Below the pieces are notes generated by a model. The model was given only the letters and a program-made list of their open reading frames with translations. It did no database searches and was not told the origin of the DNA. Position numbers and translations under genes: made by a program. A DNA stretch of 64,000 nt from Klebsormidium nitens (lineage: Eukaryota > Streptophyta > Klebsormidiophyceae > Klebsormidiales > Klebsormidiaceae): positions 94,956 through 158,955 of the forward strand of contig DF237136.1 of NCBI GenBank assembly GCA_000708835.1. The letters run 5' to 3'. Below are positions 37,642 to 50,600 of the stretch, one piece after another. How positions within the stretch are numbered: position 1 is the stretch's first letter; each line of letters starts with the position of its first letter.

Positions 37642-40600
37642 CTACTTTGGTAGTTTTCTTGGAAGTAGCAGTGCTGCGTACATGATCGGAACGAAAGCAT
37701 TGTCTGACTGAACGGTAAAGGCTTCTAGCAGGCTGGCCATCAGGGTAGCAAACACATCATATGCCTGCATAGGAAGGATGAAGCACTTCAATTTGAAGCA
37801 GTTCTTTTAAGCTTAGCAACAAGTACGTTGAGCAACAACTGGCATAGATCATTCAATTCCGCCAAGTGTGCACCACAGCCAATCGCATAGTGGCGCTCCG
37901 CTCCGACCTCACCTTGATCTCCATGCTTGTCGAGGCCCACTGCAGCGCGAGCAATCCGGCCAGCATGCCGAGAAAGCTCGCGACGGTGCCTTCCACCGTC
38001 TTTTCTGCGAAGGAGAAGATACACGCATTAGTCGAACACGTCTCTTGAGCATCCCCACACCATCGTAATTTTACAGCCAGGAAAGTTGGGCTCGGTGACC
38101 AGGCAGATGAAAGCAGGCAGGGTGAAAAGCAGAGGGCCCTGGCGGAAGCGACGACTTACTGCTGTCGGCGCACAGCCGCGTCCGGCCGTACTTGACTCCA
38201 ACCATAGACGCCTGCAGAGGCACCGGAAAGAAACCTTTTTTGTCAAGAGTGCGTCGTATGCACGCCCACGAGTGGATCAAAGCGGAGGACAAAAACCTGC
38301 CACAGGTCGAGAAAGGGGTGTGCTCGCACAATCGGGTGGTCGCATATGAACCCGTGTCGGATGCTCACGAGGGTGTCCCCGACGCCGATGCTGAGCACGC
38401 CCGCAAAGGACGCCAGGGAGGGGCCGCCCGAGGAGGGCGCCAGCCACAGGGGCAGCGCGCAGCCCAGCAGCAGCGAGAAATGACTGCACCGCATGGCACG
38501 TCCAAGTCAGCGCAACCGGGATGCGGGCGGTCGGGCGAGAACAAAGCGGGCAAGGGGACGGGGAATCATAGAGTGGGATGGAAGAGCAGCGTGTCAAGCA
38601 GCATGCCACGCAGCAATCCGGGCTCAACGTGTGACCCAGAAACTTTCTGGACCTAAGTTGTGCGACCGGAGAAAACCAGAGGCGGTGCTGACCTGAGTAT
38701 GAGCGGCCCGCTGTCACGCACATCTGTGAAGCGTTGCAGGAACTGGTGGAGGGGTTCGGCGAGGGGAGGGATGCGGTGGACGCGGATAATCTCCAGCAAG
38801 ACGAAACAGACAAGAGCGCCCCCAAAAGCTAGCCGGAGGAAGAGCGGCTGCAGGAGGAAGGACGTAACAGTTGGTTGGTGTCAGCATAAAAATCAGTGCT
38901 TCATCAAAAAACGATGGTCAGTGGACATAGACGCGGGTTTGTGGGACTGAGAGCATTGTTACCTCCAAGTACAGTCGAGTTGCACGAGTGGTGGGCTTTT
39001 CATGTCCCTTCGATCTGTGCAGTCTGCCTGCGGTGTGCTGCCATCGCAACGTTCTCGAAACGGAAATCTTGCCCTGCTCTGCTCTGCCCTTTGTCAGGTG
39101 TTTTAGAGAAGAAGAAGACGGAGTCATTAAGCCACGTTGCGCTCCTCAAGTGTGACATGCCACGTCAACAGTGAGGGCTGGCTGCCCACCTGGTGCAGCA
39201 GCGCGGGGGTGAACATAGCGACTGCCAGCACGTGGTACGCCTTCCTGACCAGGATGGCCGGCAGCGCGGGGAGGGCCGCCAGGCGGGGCACCGCGGCCAG
39301 CGCCGCAAGCAGTAGAAGCAACCAGTAGCAGCACAAGCCGAGCCGCCACCCGGGGGCCCGCGCCACGTGCTGCAAGATCCACACTGCGGGGTGCCGGGGC
39401 AGGCCCCCGACCGTGCACACCCAGAGAGGAGCCGCCCCGGCGACGGCGACAGCAAGCAGAGCATAGAATGCAAAGACCTGCCCGGAGGAGGGGGGCTCCT
39501 TGGTATCTCGCTGCTCTGCCGGCTTGATTGGGCGGCTGGCATGGGACTCATGAGAGCCTGTGGTTCCGTTTGGGGACGTTGTCTTGATGTCGCTTGGGAA
39601 GGGAGCCGGCTTGTGTGGTTGTGACGCAAGGGCTGGCTTGAGCGCGGAGTAAATTAGGGCAAGGAGGAGAAGGGCCACGAGCAGGCCCTGGATGATGCAC
39701 GCCACAGCGTCCACGTCGGTAGGGACGAGTGGGGTCCAGGTGGCCCTCTGCACAAAAACAAATTGCTCATCAAGTCATGGATATACCAGGAAAAGGGGTG
39801 TTTTGTTCCACATTCGTAAGACAGTGCCACCGGCATAAAGGCCACTTGTTTGACATGAATCGAAGGTCCCAAAGGGCCTCAAAAAAATTCAGTTCTGAAG
39901 AGTTTCTGGGCTTCACCTGGTCCGTTGCGTCCAGCTTTTGCCTCCCTCGCCATAACACCCCCAGTGGCAGCCAGGGCAGGTCCAGCCAAACAGCAGTGCG
40001 GAGAGCGACAGCGCCTGCTACCAGAGTGCAGCCTTGCGCGGCCAGGAGCGCCTCTCCTGAGATAAAACCAGAAGCAAGGAGTCAGCAGGAGTTGCTGCAG
40101 AAGCTGCAGGCATTCCGATTCTGACTTCGAGACTTGCACCAATCACAAAGGATGGAAGCATCGTTGTAATGAGGCATCTCACCGGCCGTAAAGCTCCTGG
40201 GGAAGCGCCTCATGATGGCTTGCCACGCACATAAAGAAGCGCCCGCCAACAGAACAAGGGGCAGCCCCAATTGCACGGCCCCTTGCAGCCCTGAAACAGG
40301 ACGAAAGTGTCAAGGTGAGACGGTGCGAAAAGGATAAACGAGGGAGCTCAACACGTTTTGGCACAGGGGAGACCAAAGAAACATTGGCATCTTCAGTTGA
40401 CAATACTCTCTTTAGTAGTATGATGTTCCGCATCTTCCAAATGAACCTGCATAGATCGACGGTACAAACCTGATGCACCAATGGACGCACCGCCCCAGAG
40501 AGCGCAGCATGCGATGCTTGCGCACACAAGTCCAATGTCCTGTCCTCCCCTCTTCCGGGTGAAAAGTACAGAGGCTACTGCCCCTGCCCCTGTTGCGATG

Positions 40601-41160
40601 GCGGTCCAAAAAGCCAAGCCGTCCCAGCCTTTGGCTGCAATAAAGGCAAAAGAAGAAGCATCAATCAGAAATCAACCGTCACGTCTGATGACGGATCATG
40701 CGGCAACAATGCTGGCATTGAGAGAGTGCCTACCAGATATCTTTCAATACGCACTGGCAACTGTATCAAAACCTCAGGGTAGTAATCATAAGATGAAAAC
40801 GGGACTCAGCAAGCACCTGCAACAGCATTGACATCTAAGGGTGTGCCTCTGATTTCGGCAATCAAGAGACAATACCCACTGAAAACATGTGTCACCTCCA
40901 TCCCCTAGGATCCTGGCACCATACAGCGCAGGCAGCGCCAGCACCCCCAGATTGATACCAGCTGTTGCTCCCGGTCGCTGGCGATAAGCGCGCAGGAAGG
41001 GAGCGCCGGCAGCATTCTTTTCTGCCAGCGTCCCTGCCACAGCAAGAAGGATGAGACTTGCGGCTTCATGGGCGCAACCAGCACCCGGAGCAAGAAGGTG
41101 CCCCGTCAGCCAGCCCGCCAGCAGCAGCAGGAGGACTGCCTCACAGACACTGCGCTGCAT
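37642..41160 (-). CDS. dolichol kinase, multi-pass ER membrane protein
   Basis: CTP-dependent kinase that makes dolichyl phosphate, the lipid carrier for protein N-glycosylation, in the endoplasmic reticulum membrane. Minus-strand exons 41160-40896, 40634-40470, 40290-40183, 40056-39917, 39747-39190, 38847-38693, 38483-38369, 38211-38160, 38004-37913 and 37764-37642 join to 590 residues with all phases closing. Hydrophobic segments occur throughout (EAVLLLLLAGWL, GLLVALLLLALIYSAL, WLLLLLAALAAV). Family blocks are FPRSFTAGEALLAAQG, RKAYHVLAVAMFTPALL, LSIGVGDTLASMVGVKYG, KTVEGTVASFLGML and, near the end, DNAFVPIMYAALLL. The exon at 39747-39190 also encodes a hydrophilic loop rich in Pro, Ser and Lys (residues about 252-290) that looks like a lineage-specific insertion. 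The start at 41160 is the first ATG before the first membrane segment. Confidence 0.93.
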
Positions 41161-42450
41161 GGAGGGGGGCAGGGGGGCACTCACAGGGACAGCATTGCAA
41201 TGGAAGTTGCCTGCTACTCTTGCATGGTGCTTGTCTCTAACCCCTCGAACATTCACATCTTGCAAATTGCAATGGGGATTTCGAGAGAGTGCATATGTAA
41301 GCACTTTTCGTGAGTTTTGTTCAGACGAGGAGCCCTGCTCCGCAGTGGTGGTGCCCACTTTCTGTTCAACTGCTTTCAAACAGCTGGGTTCAGTAGGACG
41401 TTGAGATACTCGTGGAAAGGTTTCCCACATGCGTCCAATACCACCACCACCACACTGAACCCACAAAACTTCAGCTTCTCGTACAGGAGTAAGACGTCGC
41501 CAAAGCAACCCACTCTTGTCCACAGTTCTAATTGCCGCTCGCATTGGTCAGCGTCATGACCACCACACCTATCTTGAGATTTGCAGCAGCCGCCTTCACA
41601 GGTACAGCTGATCAGAACGGCCCCCTCAACGATCCCGCTTAGTTCTCACCCGAACCTCCGCTTTTCATGCATGTGCGCTGGCGAAGTCCGACCTCTTCAG
41701 CCTCTAAGTTTGAGTTTAGGGTTGCTCGCAGGAGCAGTACGAGCACAGCAAGAGCGTTACCGTGCTGTTTACCTTTATTGCCCGAGCGGCATTAGGCGGT
41801 ACATAACTGTGAAACGTAACGCCCATGACACAAGCTGCATGCCATGATGGCCCGGGCCCGGGCCCGATCCGACTCACCTGCTCACTGTCAGGCTTGCTTT
41901 GAAAACAGCTTGCATGACGTGACAACGCATGATGATAGTACTAAAGGCTATATCCATATAGATCAGATCCGGTTGTTTGCAATACATGAGTCTTTGTATA
42001 ACAAAAGTGTAGCTAGATCGTTATGAGATTGAACTTCGGAGGTTGCAGTGCGTGCAATTGAGGTTAAAGATGATTGATACGATTTTTCGCTTGAAGGTAA
42101 ATGCAGGCTACCGCAGGCCAAATTCTGGCACAATCTAAGTACGCACGAAGGCCTGCACTAATCAACCTTTGCCATCAGATCAATGTTTCGTGGAGCAAAG
42201 CAACGCATGGTTCACATGGAGTGGACGCTTACTCACAATCGTTTAAATCAATCACCGTACATTTATGTCCCGATGTCCTGGACTAAAGAATCAACCTTAA
42301 GCCCAAGGCTTATGACGCCGAGATTGTTACTTAAGCAGACTATATCGCAAAGAGGACCGTATCAACTATCATGTTACAAATGTGTAACGCGTTGCAACAC
42401 TAGAGATTCAACCAGACCCCGCTGGTTCCTCAAGACTCAGCAGTTGTACC
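41161..42450. other. intergenic stretch
   Basis: Upstream region of dolichol kinase and 3' region of the protein kinase gene. It contains a GC-only palindromic run of alternating GGGCCC units near 41850-41865. No coding signal is seen. Confidence 0.35.
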
Positions 42451-45400
42451 CTAAGCTTTTTCGTTGCCCCCAAATCTAGAGCTTCCCATGCGAAGAGGCG
42501 AAGTGGTTGGCTCCCTGTCTCTTTTTGGTGACCCATAGCGAGACGATGGGGCACTGAAGTCGCTGTCGTAAGCATCTGCACTCCTGATGGAGGAAGTGCG
42601 GGACAGGGGCTCACTGTCTTCACCCCTGGAATCACGGGCGAGAGCGCTTGCCTTCTTACGCCACACCGCGGCTGCATGTCGCGCAAACAGCCTGGCCAGC
42701 CGAGACTTTGATTCGTCATCCAGCCGTGTCAGTGCCGTGTCCACATGCTCCGCGTCAACATCAATTGCTGCACAAAACCAAATCAACTCATGAGCATAAG
42801 GAGACACACATCCAATACTTGCTCTACGTTACAAGCCGGACCTGGTTCGACTTGTTTTACAACTTTGCGTGCTGCGACTTGCTCGCCGGTGAATACCTGA
42901 GATAACGGCATGCATAACAGGGACTGCTGATTCCCCCTGAGCTCGTTAGATCCTCCCTTACCCCTGCGAGCTCAGCGGTCAAGCCCACATGAGAACTTCT
43001 TCTGCCCGGGCTCTTCGGCTGGCGTGCTCACCTCTGAGCTCCACCTGCGGCAGCGGCCCCAGCTCCGCTGTGAGCCAGGGGTGGCGGGCGGCCTCCTCTG
43101 CGGTGGCCCGCTCGCTGGGGTCCTTCTCCAGCAGCTTCCGAAGCAGGTCCTGCAGGGGGGGGGGCAGGTGCGCCGGAATGGCGGGCTCCTCATGGAGGAT
43201 CGCCTGGTATAGGTCCGCCAACGAGTGCGACTGCGCCAGGAACGGGTACTGGCCCGTCACAAACACGTACAGGGTCACCCCCAGGGCCCACATGTCAGCC
43301 GGCTTGCCGTGGTAGGGAACGCCCTGGCAACGAGGAAGAGGGGGATCAGCATTTCGGCATCACTCGATGAGAGGCCCGCTCATTGCAGCTTGTGGAGGGT
43401 TGCTGTTTACAGTTGCGCAAAGTACAGTCAAAGCTTCTGAGCAATGGAAATGAAAACGGCGCTATACGCCGCAAGATATACCGAACGGAGCTCACCATGC
43501 AACATTCAGGGGCGGTGAAAGCGGGTGTGCCGGGCGTTCTCCGCAGCTGGTCGTTCTCGTTCTCGAAGATGTGGCTAACGCCGAAGTCACCAATCTTGAT
43601 ACGGCCATCGGCCGACATCTTCAATAGGAAAGGAGATGCAAAAGCTTAGTGTCTCTCCTCCGCTATACAACGATGTTGGGGAATCTGAAGAGAGGACGCA
43701 GTAAGTGCATGGCCAGGACGCGATTGGGCACATCCAACGAAGAATCGTGAACCGATCGTCAAAGAATCGAAGACATCCAGGCTATCGTCCACACGTATCG
43801 GATTCCTCATAATGGATGTCCCTGCCAGACCGCCCAGCAACGACGCCCCAACGTTCGGTCGCTGCTTACCATCAGATTCTCGGGCTTGATGTCCCCATGC
43901 ACGATGTTGTGGTAATGCAGATACTGCAGGCCCGCAAGAACGTCCCGTGTGTACGCCCGTGCGCGCTCCTCCCCGACCCCTCCTTCCGGGCCAGTGCCCT
44001 CGAACACCGGACCCTTCTCTTCGTACTCTAGCACCATGTAGATCTTGTCATTGTCAGGATCGTCGATAACCTGCAAAACACATGAAAGTCAATGACAGTG
44101 ATACAATGCATATCTCATCACGTGAAACGGGATGGAAATTTAGGACAGCGGCATACGGATGGCGTACAGATGACGTTCTGGAGTATCAAAATCGTTTCAG
44201 GCATGAGACATTCGACTATGCAATCTTGTCCACCACCCAAGTACAGCCCAAGATCACTGATTCAACAAACTGGTGCATTTGGGAAGCTCGTTGGTTCAGC
44301 ACAAACCTCCGAATTGGCTGAAGAAGCTCACCTCTTGCAAGGTGACAAGGTTTGGATGGTCAAGCTGTTTCATGATGGCTATCTCCCGCAGCACGTCAGT
44401 CCAAGCTGTCTCCTCTCCTGAGATGTGAACGTGCATCAACCGAGACCTGCAGGTCACAGCTGTTTCAGTCAAACCCCGAGCAGGAAATGGGTTTCAGCCA
44501 GTGTAGGCTTGTCCCTAGTCAATTCAGCAAGCAGCCCCGATTTGGGCAGAGTAATTTTCCCTCAAGGCTGTTCCCGCATAGTCCACATCATCTCGACGGC
44601 CAAGGCCCTCCAGGATAGCAAAGCAGTCAGCAAGCTAAACCAAGAGGAACAATATAACCAAGGTGGACAACGAAGATGAAGCGAAGTGTCCAGGCATAGT
44701 CGACTGGTTGTGATGTTCTTCAGCACCCTCGACTGGGAACAAGACGCTAAAGACCCAACCATATCATTGCACACATGGAGATCCATCCGTAGATGTTAGG
44801 TTGGAGTTGCCACCTCACCGATGAAGGATCTTCATGGCGTACAGCTTGCCAGTGACGCTGTCTTTGTGCAGTACAACCTTGCCGTAGCTGCCAGTGCCAA
44901 GCCGTCTCAGCTTAACGTACTGATTTACTGTCTTGTGCCCCTCAACATCCTGCGCCACATATGTACGAAAACGGAAATGATTAGTATGTGGAAAGCAAAG
45001 CTCCACAGCTACTGCCAGCAGCAGACGTTGCCACAATGGATTAAAGCCAGAAACTCTCCGTTTGCACATAACGCTTCACACGATCGGTGGCAGGATATGC
45101 ATCAACTCTTCAGAAATACGACTTGCAGAAACTCTCCAAAGGAGAACAGCAACGAGTTAAATTAGACGCACATTGGTTCGAGTGGAACAACCCCACACAA
45201 TTGTAAAAAATAAAGAAACGTTCATCCTAGCACCAACCGAATGCTGAAAGGGCCGCAAACAGACCAGACCATGTAGAGACTAAATGCTTGGCTTACCTCC
45301 CCCTCCTTGATCTGGTGCGTTTCTTTGACTCGCTTAAGCGAATCCTCTGAGCGCAGTGAATCCGACCTTTGCAATTGCAAAGAGGCAGACCGCCTAGAAC

Positions 45401-46451
45401 TTCGCCCATATGCGGTGGCGCTCTGTGAGTTCATCAGCCCCAGCGGAGGGGACCTTTCAGAGCTTGTTATGAGGTCCCCCTGCAACAGCTCCGCTCGCAG
45501 AGTGTCCCCAGCCTTTGTATGCGTGCCTGGCGAAGTATTTGATCTAAAAAGATGCTCAGAGAAAGGCCCGGAACGGAGGCCGGCTGCCTCCGACCCGGGC
45601 GTGCTGAATGGGCTGCCAATAGAGATACCCCTCATGATGACAGGGGGCGCCTGCAGCTGAAACGAATTGCTGCGCCGCAGCTCCTCTTCAATCTCTGGCG
45701 TAAGGGGAATAGTATGAGGGGCGCCGAGCTTGGAGAGCAACGCCGCACCATCTGAAGTATCTAATCCCTCCTCAGGCTCGGCCCCCCTGGAGCAAGAACT
45801 CTCCAGGTTTTCACCATTCACCAGACCCATGTCTGTCTCATAGTCCCCTTGCCGTTCCCTTGACCTTGGGCTCGAAGCAGTGGTTGCTGCCATGGCCACA
45901 CCAATTTCACGAGACCCGAAACCATGACTCAATGCCTCAGGTGTTTCTCCCCGACCCTGCCAGTGCTCTCCCGGTGGCGGATTGACTGCACTATGGCCGT
46001 CAGCATGCGGACTCAAGTCAGGGCCGGCATCACTGTGGGGACTCAATTCAGGATGTACTTCTGAGAGTGACGGGCTAAGCGGCGCTGCCGGTGACGGGTG
46101 AAGTGGTCCTCCAGCTGACCGAGACTCAAAATGTTTGACTGCCTCTTGAGTTAGCTCCCCAGGCTGCTGCCAGACCTGCCACTTAACCCCGTTGGTTAAG
46201 CTAAACTCGTTGTCAAAGTCTGCCCCAAGGAAGCTTGTCCGGAAACTTGCAGGAACCGAGTTTTCTGGCCCAAAGCTCTCGACAATCTTAGCATATGGCT
46301 CGTCTTGAATTGTTGCAAAATCATCTTGAGGGACTTCTTGGGGCTGAGACAAGTGTTGTCTGAGGGCACCTATGTCGTCAGAGTCAGTGGAAGCTCTGGG
46401 TTTCTCCTCAGGGCCAGCTCCTACTATGCCAAAGCATGATAGAAAGCCCAT
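42451..46451 (-). CDS. GRIK/SnAK-type protein kinase (SnRK1-activating kinase group)
   Basis: Ser/Thr kinase of the plant group that phosphorylates the activation loop of SnRK1, the plant AMPK. Minus-strand exons 46451-45297, 44949-44819, 44446-44332, 44070-43870, 43618-43496, 43323-43032 and 42767-42451 join to 777 residues. The kinase domain starts near residue 395. The glycine loop is GTGSYGKV (about 402-409), the ATP lysine is in YAMK (425), the catalytic loop is HGDIKPEN with Asp about 527, then DFG with Asp 545 and an activation segment RRTPGTPAFTAPECC. The GVTLYVFVTGQYPF block is typical of GRIKs and their animal CaMKK relatives. The first 385 residues come from a single exon, are low in predicted order and begin MGFLSCFG, suited to N-myristoylation and palmitoylation. 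Known plant GRIKs are about 400 residues, so this form is unusually long. A 5' untranslated exon precedes the acceptor at about 46471. Confidence 0.92.
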
Positions 46452-46471
46452 CCCAAGGTACCTTGCCAGCT

Positions 46472-47670
46472 GCAAAAAGAATGAAAAAAAAACGTGAGGA
46501 CTTCGACGATGAAAGGAAGCGCTGTTCACATTATATTTTGAAAGAAGTTGGAAAAGGAAAAAGCCCTACATACAAGGTCTTGATGTACTCACACAGTTGG
46601 CATTAGGCACCTAGACTGATTGTGGCACTTCTTACACACTTGATGAACATTGTCACCTCAGTTCAGCACTTGGTAAAGTATGCCCCGAAGATGCAAGCTA
46701 GTAGGAAGTTCATGGCTCACTCACTGCATTGACGAAAGAAGTCCACTGAAAAGAACGGTCAAACTGCAACATTGTGCCAGCTTCTTCAACCTAGCAAACT
46801 GCTCATCATCCAAAGCCCTCACAACAAGTCCAAAAGCAAGCTGCTCACCAACTGACTGAAGCTTGACTTCCGCGGCAGCTCTGAATACGCTTCTTCACTT
46901 TCAGCGGTGTCGCTATGCCCGTCTTCATGGTTCAAAGCGGTTATAGCCATGGCATCCCATGGACTGTGCACCTTCAGAAAAACTTCAGAGATAACGCATC
47001 CTTCCAGGAAACATTAAAGAAGCTTTCAAACGACCGAGAGTGGTGTCGTCACAGAAAGCAAATCAAGAAGGGGCAATAACACCACTGCAGCTGCACCCCG
47101 CGACCTTGACACGAGTAGCCTTTGCTCTTCTAACCACCTCCTCGCGCTTTTGCACTGGTGCCAGCAGCCCCTGCTGCAGCTCTGATTTTGTTTGCATGGC
47201 CCCAACGCTGCCACTGCCAGGCGGCCTCCCACTCCAGGCTACGAGTTCCGTGACCTTTGAGGAGGACACACTGAATCTGATCCTGTCCGTCGATGCTCAC
47301 CTCAAACATGGGCCTGTCTATCTCTGACCGTCCGATGAGATTCAAGAAGCTTGCAGCTGGTAACCAGCTTTTGTCCTTGCTCTTGAAGTCGCTAGAAAGC
47401 GCTTTGTAAGTCTTATAATGGTGAATTAGCGACTCCCTCATGAACAGCAAGTCCAGTTTTCGCCTGCACCTTGGCAGCCTCCTCCGTTTTCAGAACTTCA
47501 AAGATTTTCTGAGCAGCAGGTGCCAACAGTGGCAGGAGAGGGGGTCGCCTGTCGCGAACTGGAAGCTCCTTCAAGAAGTTGGTGAGACCAATCTTCCTGA
47601 GCACTCACACTATATTAGCATAGCCGTGGGCATCGAGGCGCAGGGGATAGCTTCTTGAGTGCACACAGCC
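46472..47670. other. region between kinase and FREE1, divergent promoters
   Basis: Holds upstream untranslated exon(s) and promoter of the kinase (-) and of FREE1 (+). Two minus-strand open frames at 47413-47604 and 47130-47450 look somewhat protein-like (LKELPVRDRRPPLLPLLA; KTYKALSSDFKSKDKSWLP, with a possible GTGAGC donor near 47304). I cannot join them to each other or to a neighbour, and I recognise no family. Confidence 0.3.
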
Positions 47671-50600
47671 ATGCAGCAGCCGCAGCCGACCTACGGGTAT
47701 GCGACCCCGAGTTCGTATCACGGGGGAGCGCCAGGCTATGGTGAATCAGGGCACCCTGTAGGAGAGGGCGGACAGCCTTACGGAGGTGCATATGGAAGCA
47801 CTCCGGGTGAGGGGTATGCTTACGGGACCACCTCGCAGCCTCTTTCTCACCAAAGCCCCGAGTACGTCCCCAACTATCACTCCCCCAATGGGGTGTATCC
47901 TCAGGAGCCTAATCATGCTTTTGCTGGAGGAGCCCCAAGCTATGTCGCTCCGTCTGGACCGCCACTCGAGCCCCATGCAGCAGCAAACAACTATGATACT
48001 CCAGCCCCATATGTGAATGGTCCAGTGCCTCACGGCATTTCAAACCCTAATCCGCATGGATCTGACAGGCCTCCTCAAAATGAACCCCAAGGATCATATG
48101 GAGAACCAGCTCCTTCAAATTATGGGTACACGCAGTCGTACGGGAGTACCCAGCCCTCAGGATATGAAATAGCAGGAGGGTTGCATGGGACTGCACCAAG
48201 CAGTGTTCCGCCCAGCTATGCAGAGGGACCTTCGTCATTTGGAGCTGGGCCAGCAGCTTATGTTGGAGAACAGGCCAGCATGGGTGCAACCCATGGACAT
48301 TATGCACCTGGTCCAGCAGCTGCCCCCGCCGCTTATTCACACAGCGATACTGGCTATGGAGCTTTGTATGGGGCGCAAGCGGAACCAGCAGCCTATCCTG
48401 TCTATGAGTCATCGTATGGATCTGCGCAGCCAGCTCCCTACAGCCAGCAAGCTCCGCCCCCTGCCACTTCCTCCTACTCCAACCTGCATGCGCCGTCAGA
48501 CATTGGTGCCAAGCAGCCGTCATATCTCAGCACTCCACCCCAGTCAAGCAACCCTCCATATGATAGCATCCACGCAGGCCTCAGCTCTTTGAACCTGGGG
48601 AACCCGGTCTCTAGTGCCAAGCAGCCAAACTATCTGGACAGGGCAGACTCTGGGAGCAACAATCTGAATTCTTTTAAGAGCAGCTATGGAGGGACCATCC
48701 GCTACGAAGCGCCACGCACGAGCAGCCACAGTGCACCTCGGGCTGAGTCGAGTGGCCATGGCAGGAGCAGTGCGTCGTCAGAACTGATTGATATTGTGCA
48801 GGGGCCTGGTAGCGTAGGGGGCAGCAGCTACCGGTCTGGGCGCGCTCAGCCTGCTGATACTGTGGAAGGGGAGGGGGGAATCCAGCGGTACAAGGTTCGG
48901 CTTATGCCTGAGGACGGAAGCGCAGGGTCAGCTCAGCAGGTCCAATGCCAAGTGAGTCTTCTCTGCGGTTTGTTCATGATCACATCCGGAGTTGTTCAGG
49001 ATCGTGTCTGGAGGGGCACGGTGTTTTCTACTTGAAGCATTTAAACAAGCCGCTTGAGCTGCTTTGAGATTGTCCAGTGCTGGAGAGCAGTTTTGCGTCG
49101 AGCGAAGTGCCTCCCATTGTTTGAAATTTGTCAAAGAGGTCTGGCCAGATATAGTTGTTTAAGATGTCACTTCCAAATAATTGTCAATTCCGCCTTTGGA
49201 CCGGACCTGGACTAAAGGCTAAGATTAGGCACTTTCTTGACGCGCAATCAACGCCGCTACTCTTGGGTGCAGATTGCTCTGGACGGTGTTCGCTTGTTCA
49301 ACGCTGATGGGAAGACGACGCTGCGCATCTATCCCCTTGAAAGCATCACACGGTGGGCCGTCCAGCAGCCAACGGTGTTCACGTTCTGGGCTAAGACTGC
49401 GGTGGACGTGGAGCAGAGGGCGGTCAAGCTCGCATCCAACGAGGGGACAACCACCGCAATCCTGGACACGCTGACGGCGGCGTGCGTGCAGGTGAGCAAA
49501 GCATGTTAAATTGGCGTCGAACACCTACTGCACCTAACGGCGTTTCCTTCCTGGAACATGTGTGCGTGATGATATCTAAAGTGGAGACAGTGTGTCCAAG
49601 AACGAGTGGCTAAACCACCTTTCGGGCATCTGCCTGACGATTCTTTGTGCACGTCGCACTTGAAGATTGACTCCCGAACGAACGAGTTATCATCCTGAAA
49701 TATGTGCCGCAAGAGGGCCCACTAGCAGCTTGTTGAGATTGTTATGGTCTGGTTTTTTGCGTCCTTGTATGCAGATGCTCGAGGGAGTTTTTGATAGACT
49801 CTCATGACATGGTTGCCACTTTTGCAGGTGGGAGACTTGCGCGAAAAAACTTTGGGCGTGATTGAATGCAGATGCTTGAGGGAGTGTTTGATGGACTCTC
49901 ATGACGTGGTTGCCACTTCTGCAGGTGGGAGACTTGCTCGAAAAGGATTCGGGCGGCTCTCAGCACCTGACGGCCGCATCAGTGAGTGCGGCCAGCTCGG
50001 ATAGCGCCAAGCCCAAGGGAATGTCCATTCTGGAGTGGGTCGCCAAGAAGCCTGTGGTGGAAGAAAAGCAACACTGGGTGAGTCCCTCAGCAACCTAAAA
50101 CCTGCTGGAGCCCTGCACGCTTGCGACACCATGAGAGCTGGTTTGGCCGCAACTTCTTGCTCATGAGTCTCTGCTGTTTACTTACTTTATATTCCGGGTA
50201 TCTCTTATCATGTGAGCATACAACTGAGGAATGAAACATCTCATGATTGCAACACTCGAAACATATTGCGACTTCTCTCTGGTCTATCTTGTGAGTTAGT
50301 TTGTGTCTCTTAGTTGGTGTTTCTCAAGGGTTTCCTTCAAGTCAGACCAGGCAACGGAAAATGTGGTTATTCTGGTGCAGATTCCTGATGAGACTGTGAC
50401 CAAGTGCTCCAGTTGTGGGTCGACTTTCACCGCTTTCAACCGGCGCCACCACTGCCGCAACTGCGGGGAGGTCTTCTGTGACAGTTGCACAAAGGGCAGA
50501 ATAGCTCTAACCAGCGATGAGGGAGCGCCACCAGTGCGAGTCTGCGATAGGTCAGCCGCGAGGAAGCTCTATCTTGCTTGTTAGATAAACTTGCCCCTAA

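Noticed and set aside
38277-38825. 182-codon minus-strand frame overlapping dolichol kinase exons
   Set aside because: Out of frame with the spliced dolichol kinase model, which keeps the family motifs; this frame has none.
41850-41866. GGGCCC-rich palindrome as a regulatory site
   Set aside because: Only a short GC palindrome with no nearby start and no second copy; no basis for a function.
47130-47604. Possible extra minus-strand gene between the kinase and FREE1
   Set aside because: Two protein-like segments in different frames cannot be joined convincingly and match no family; kept only as a note.
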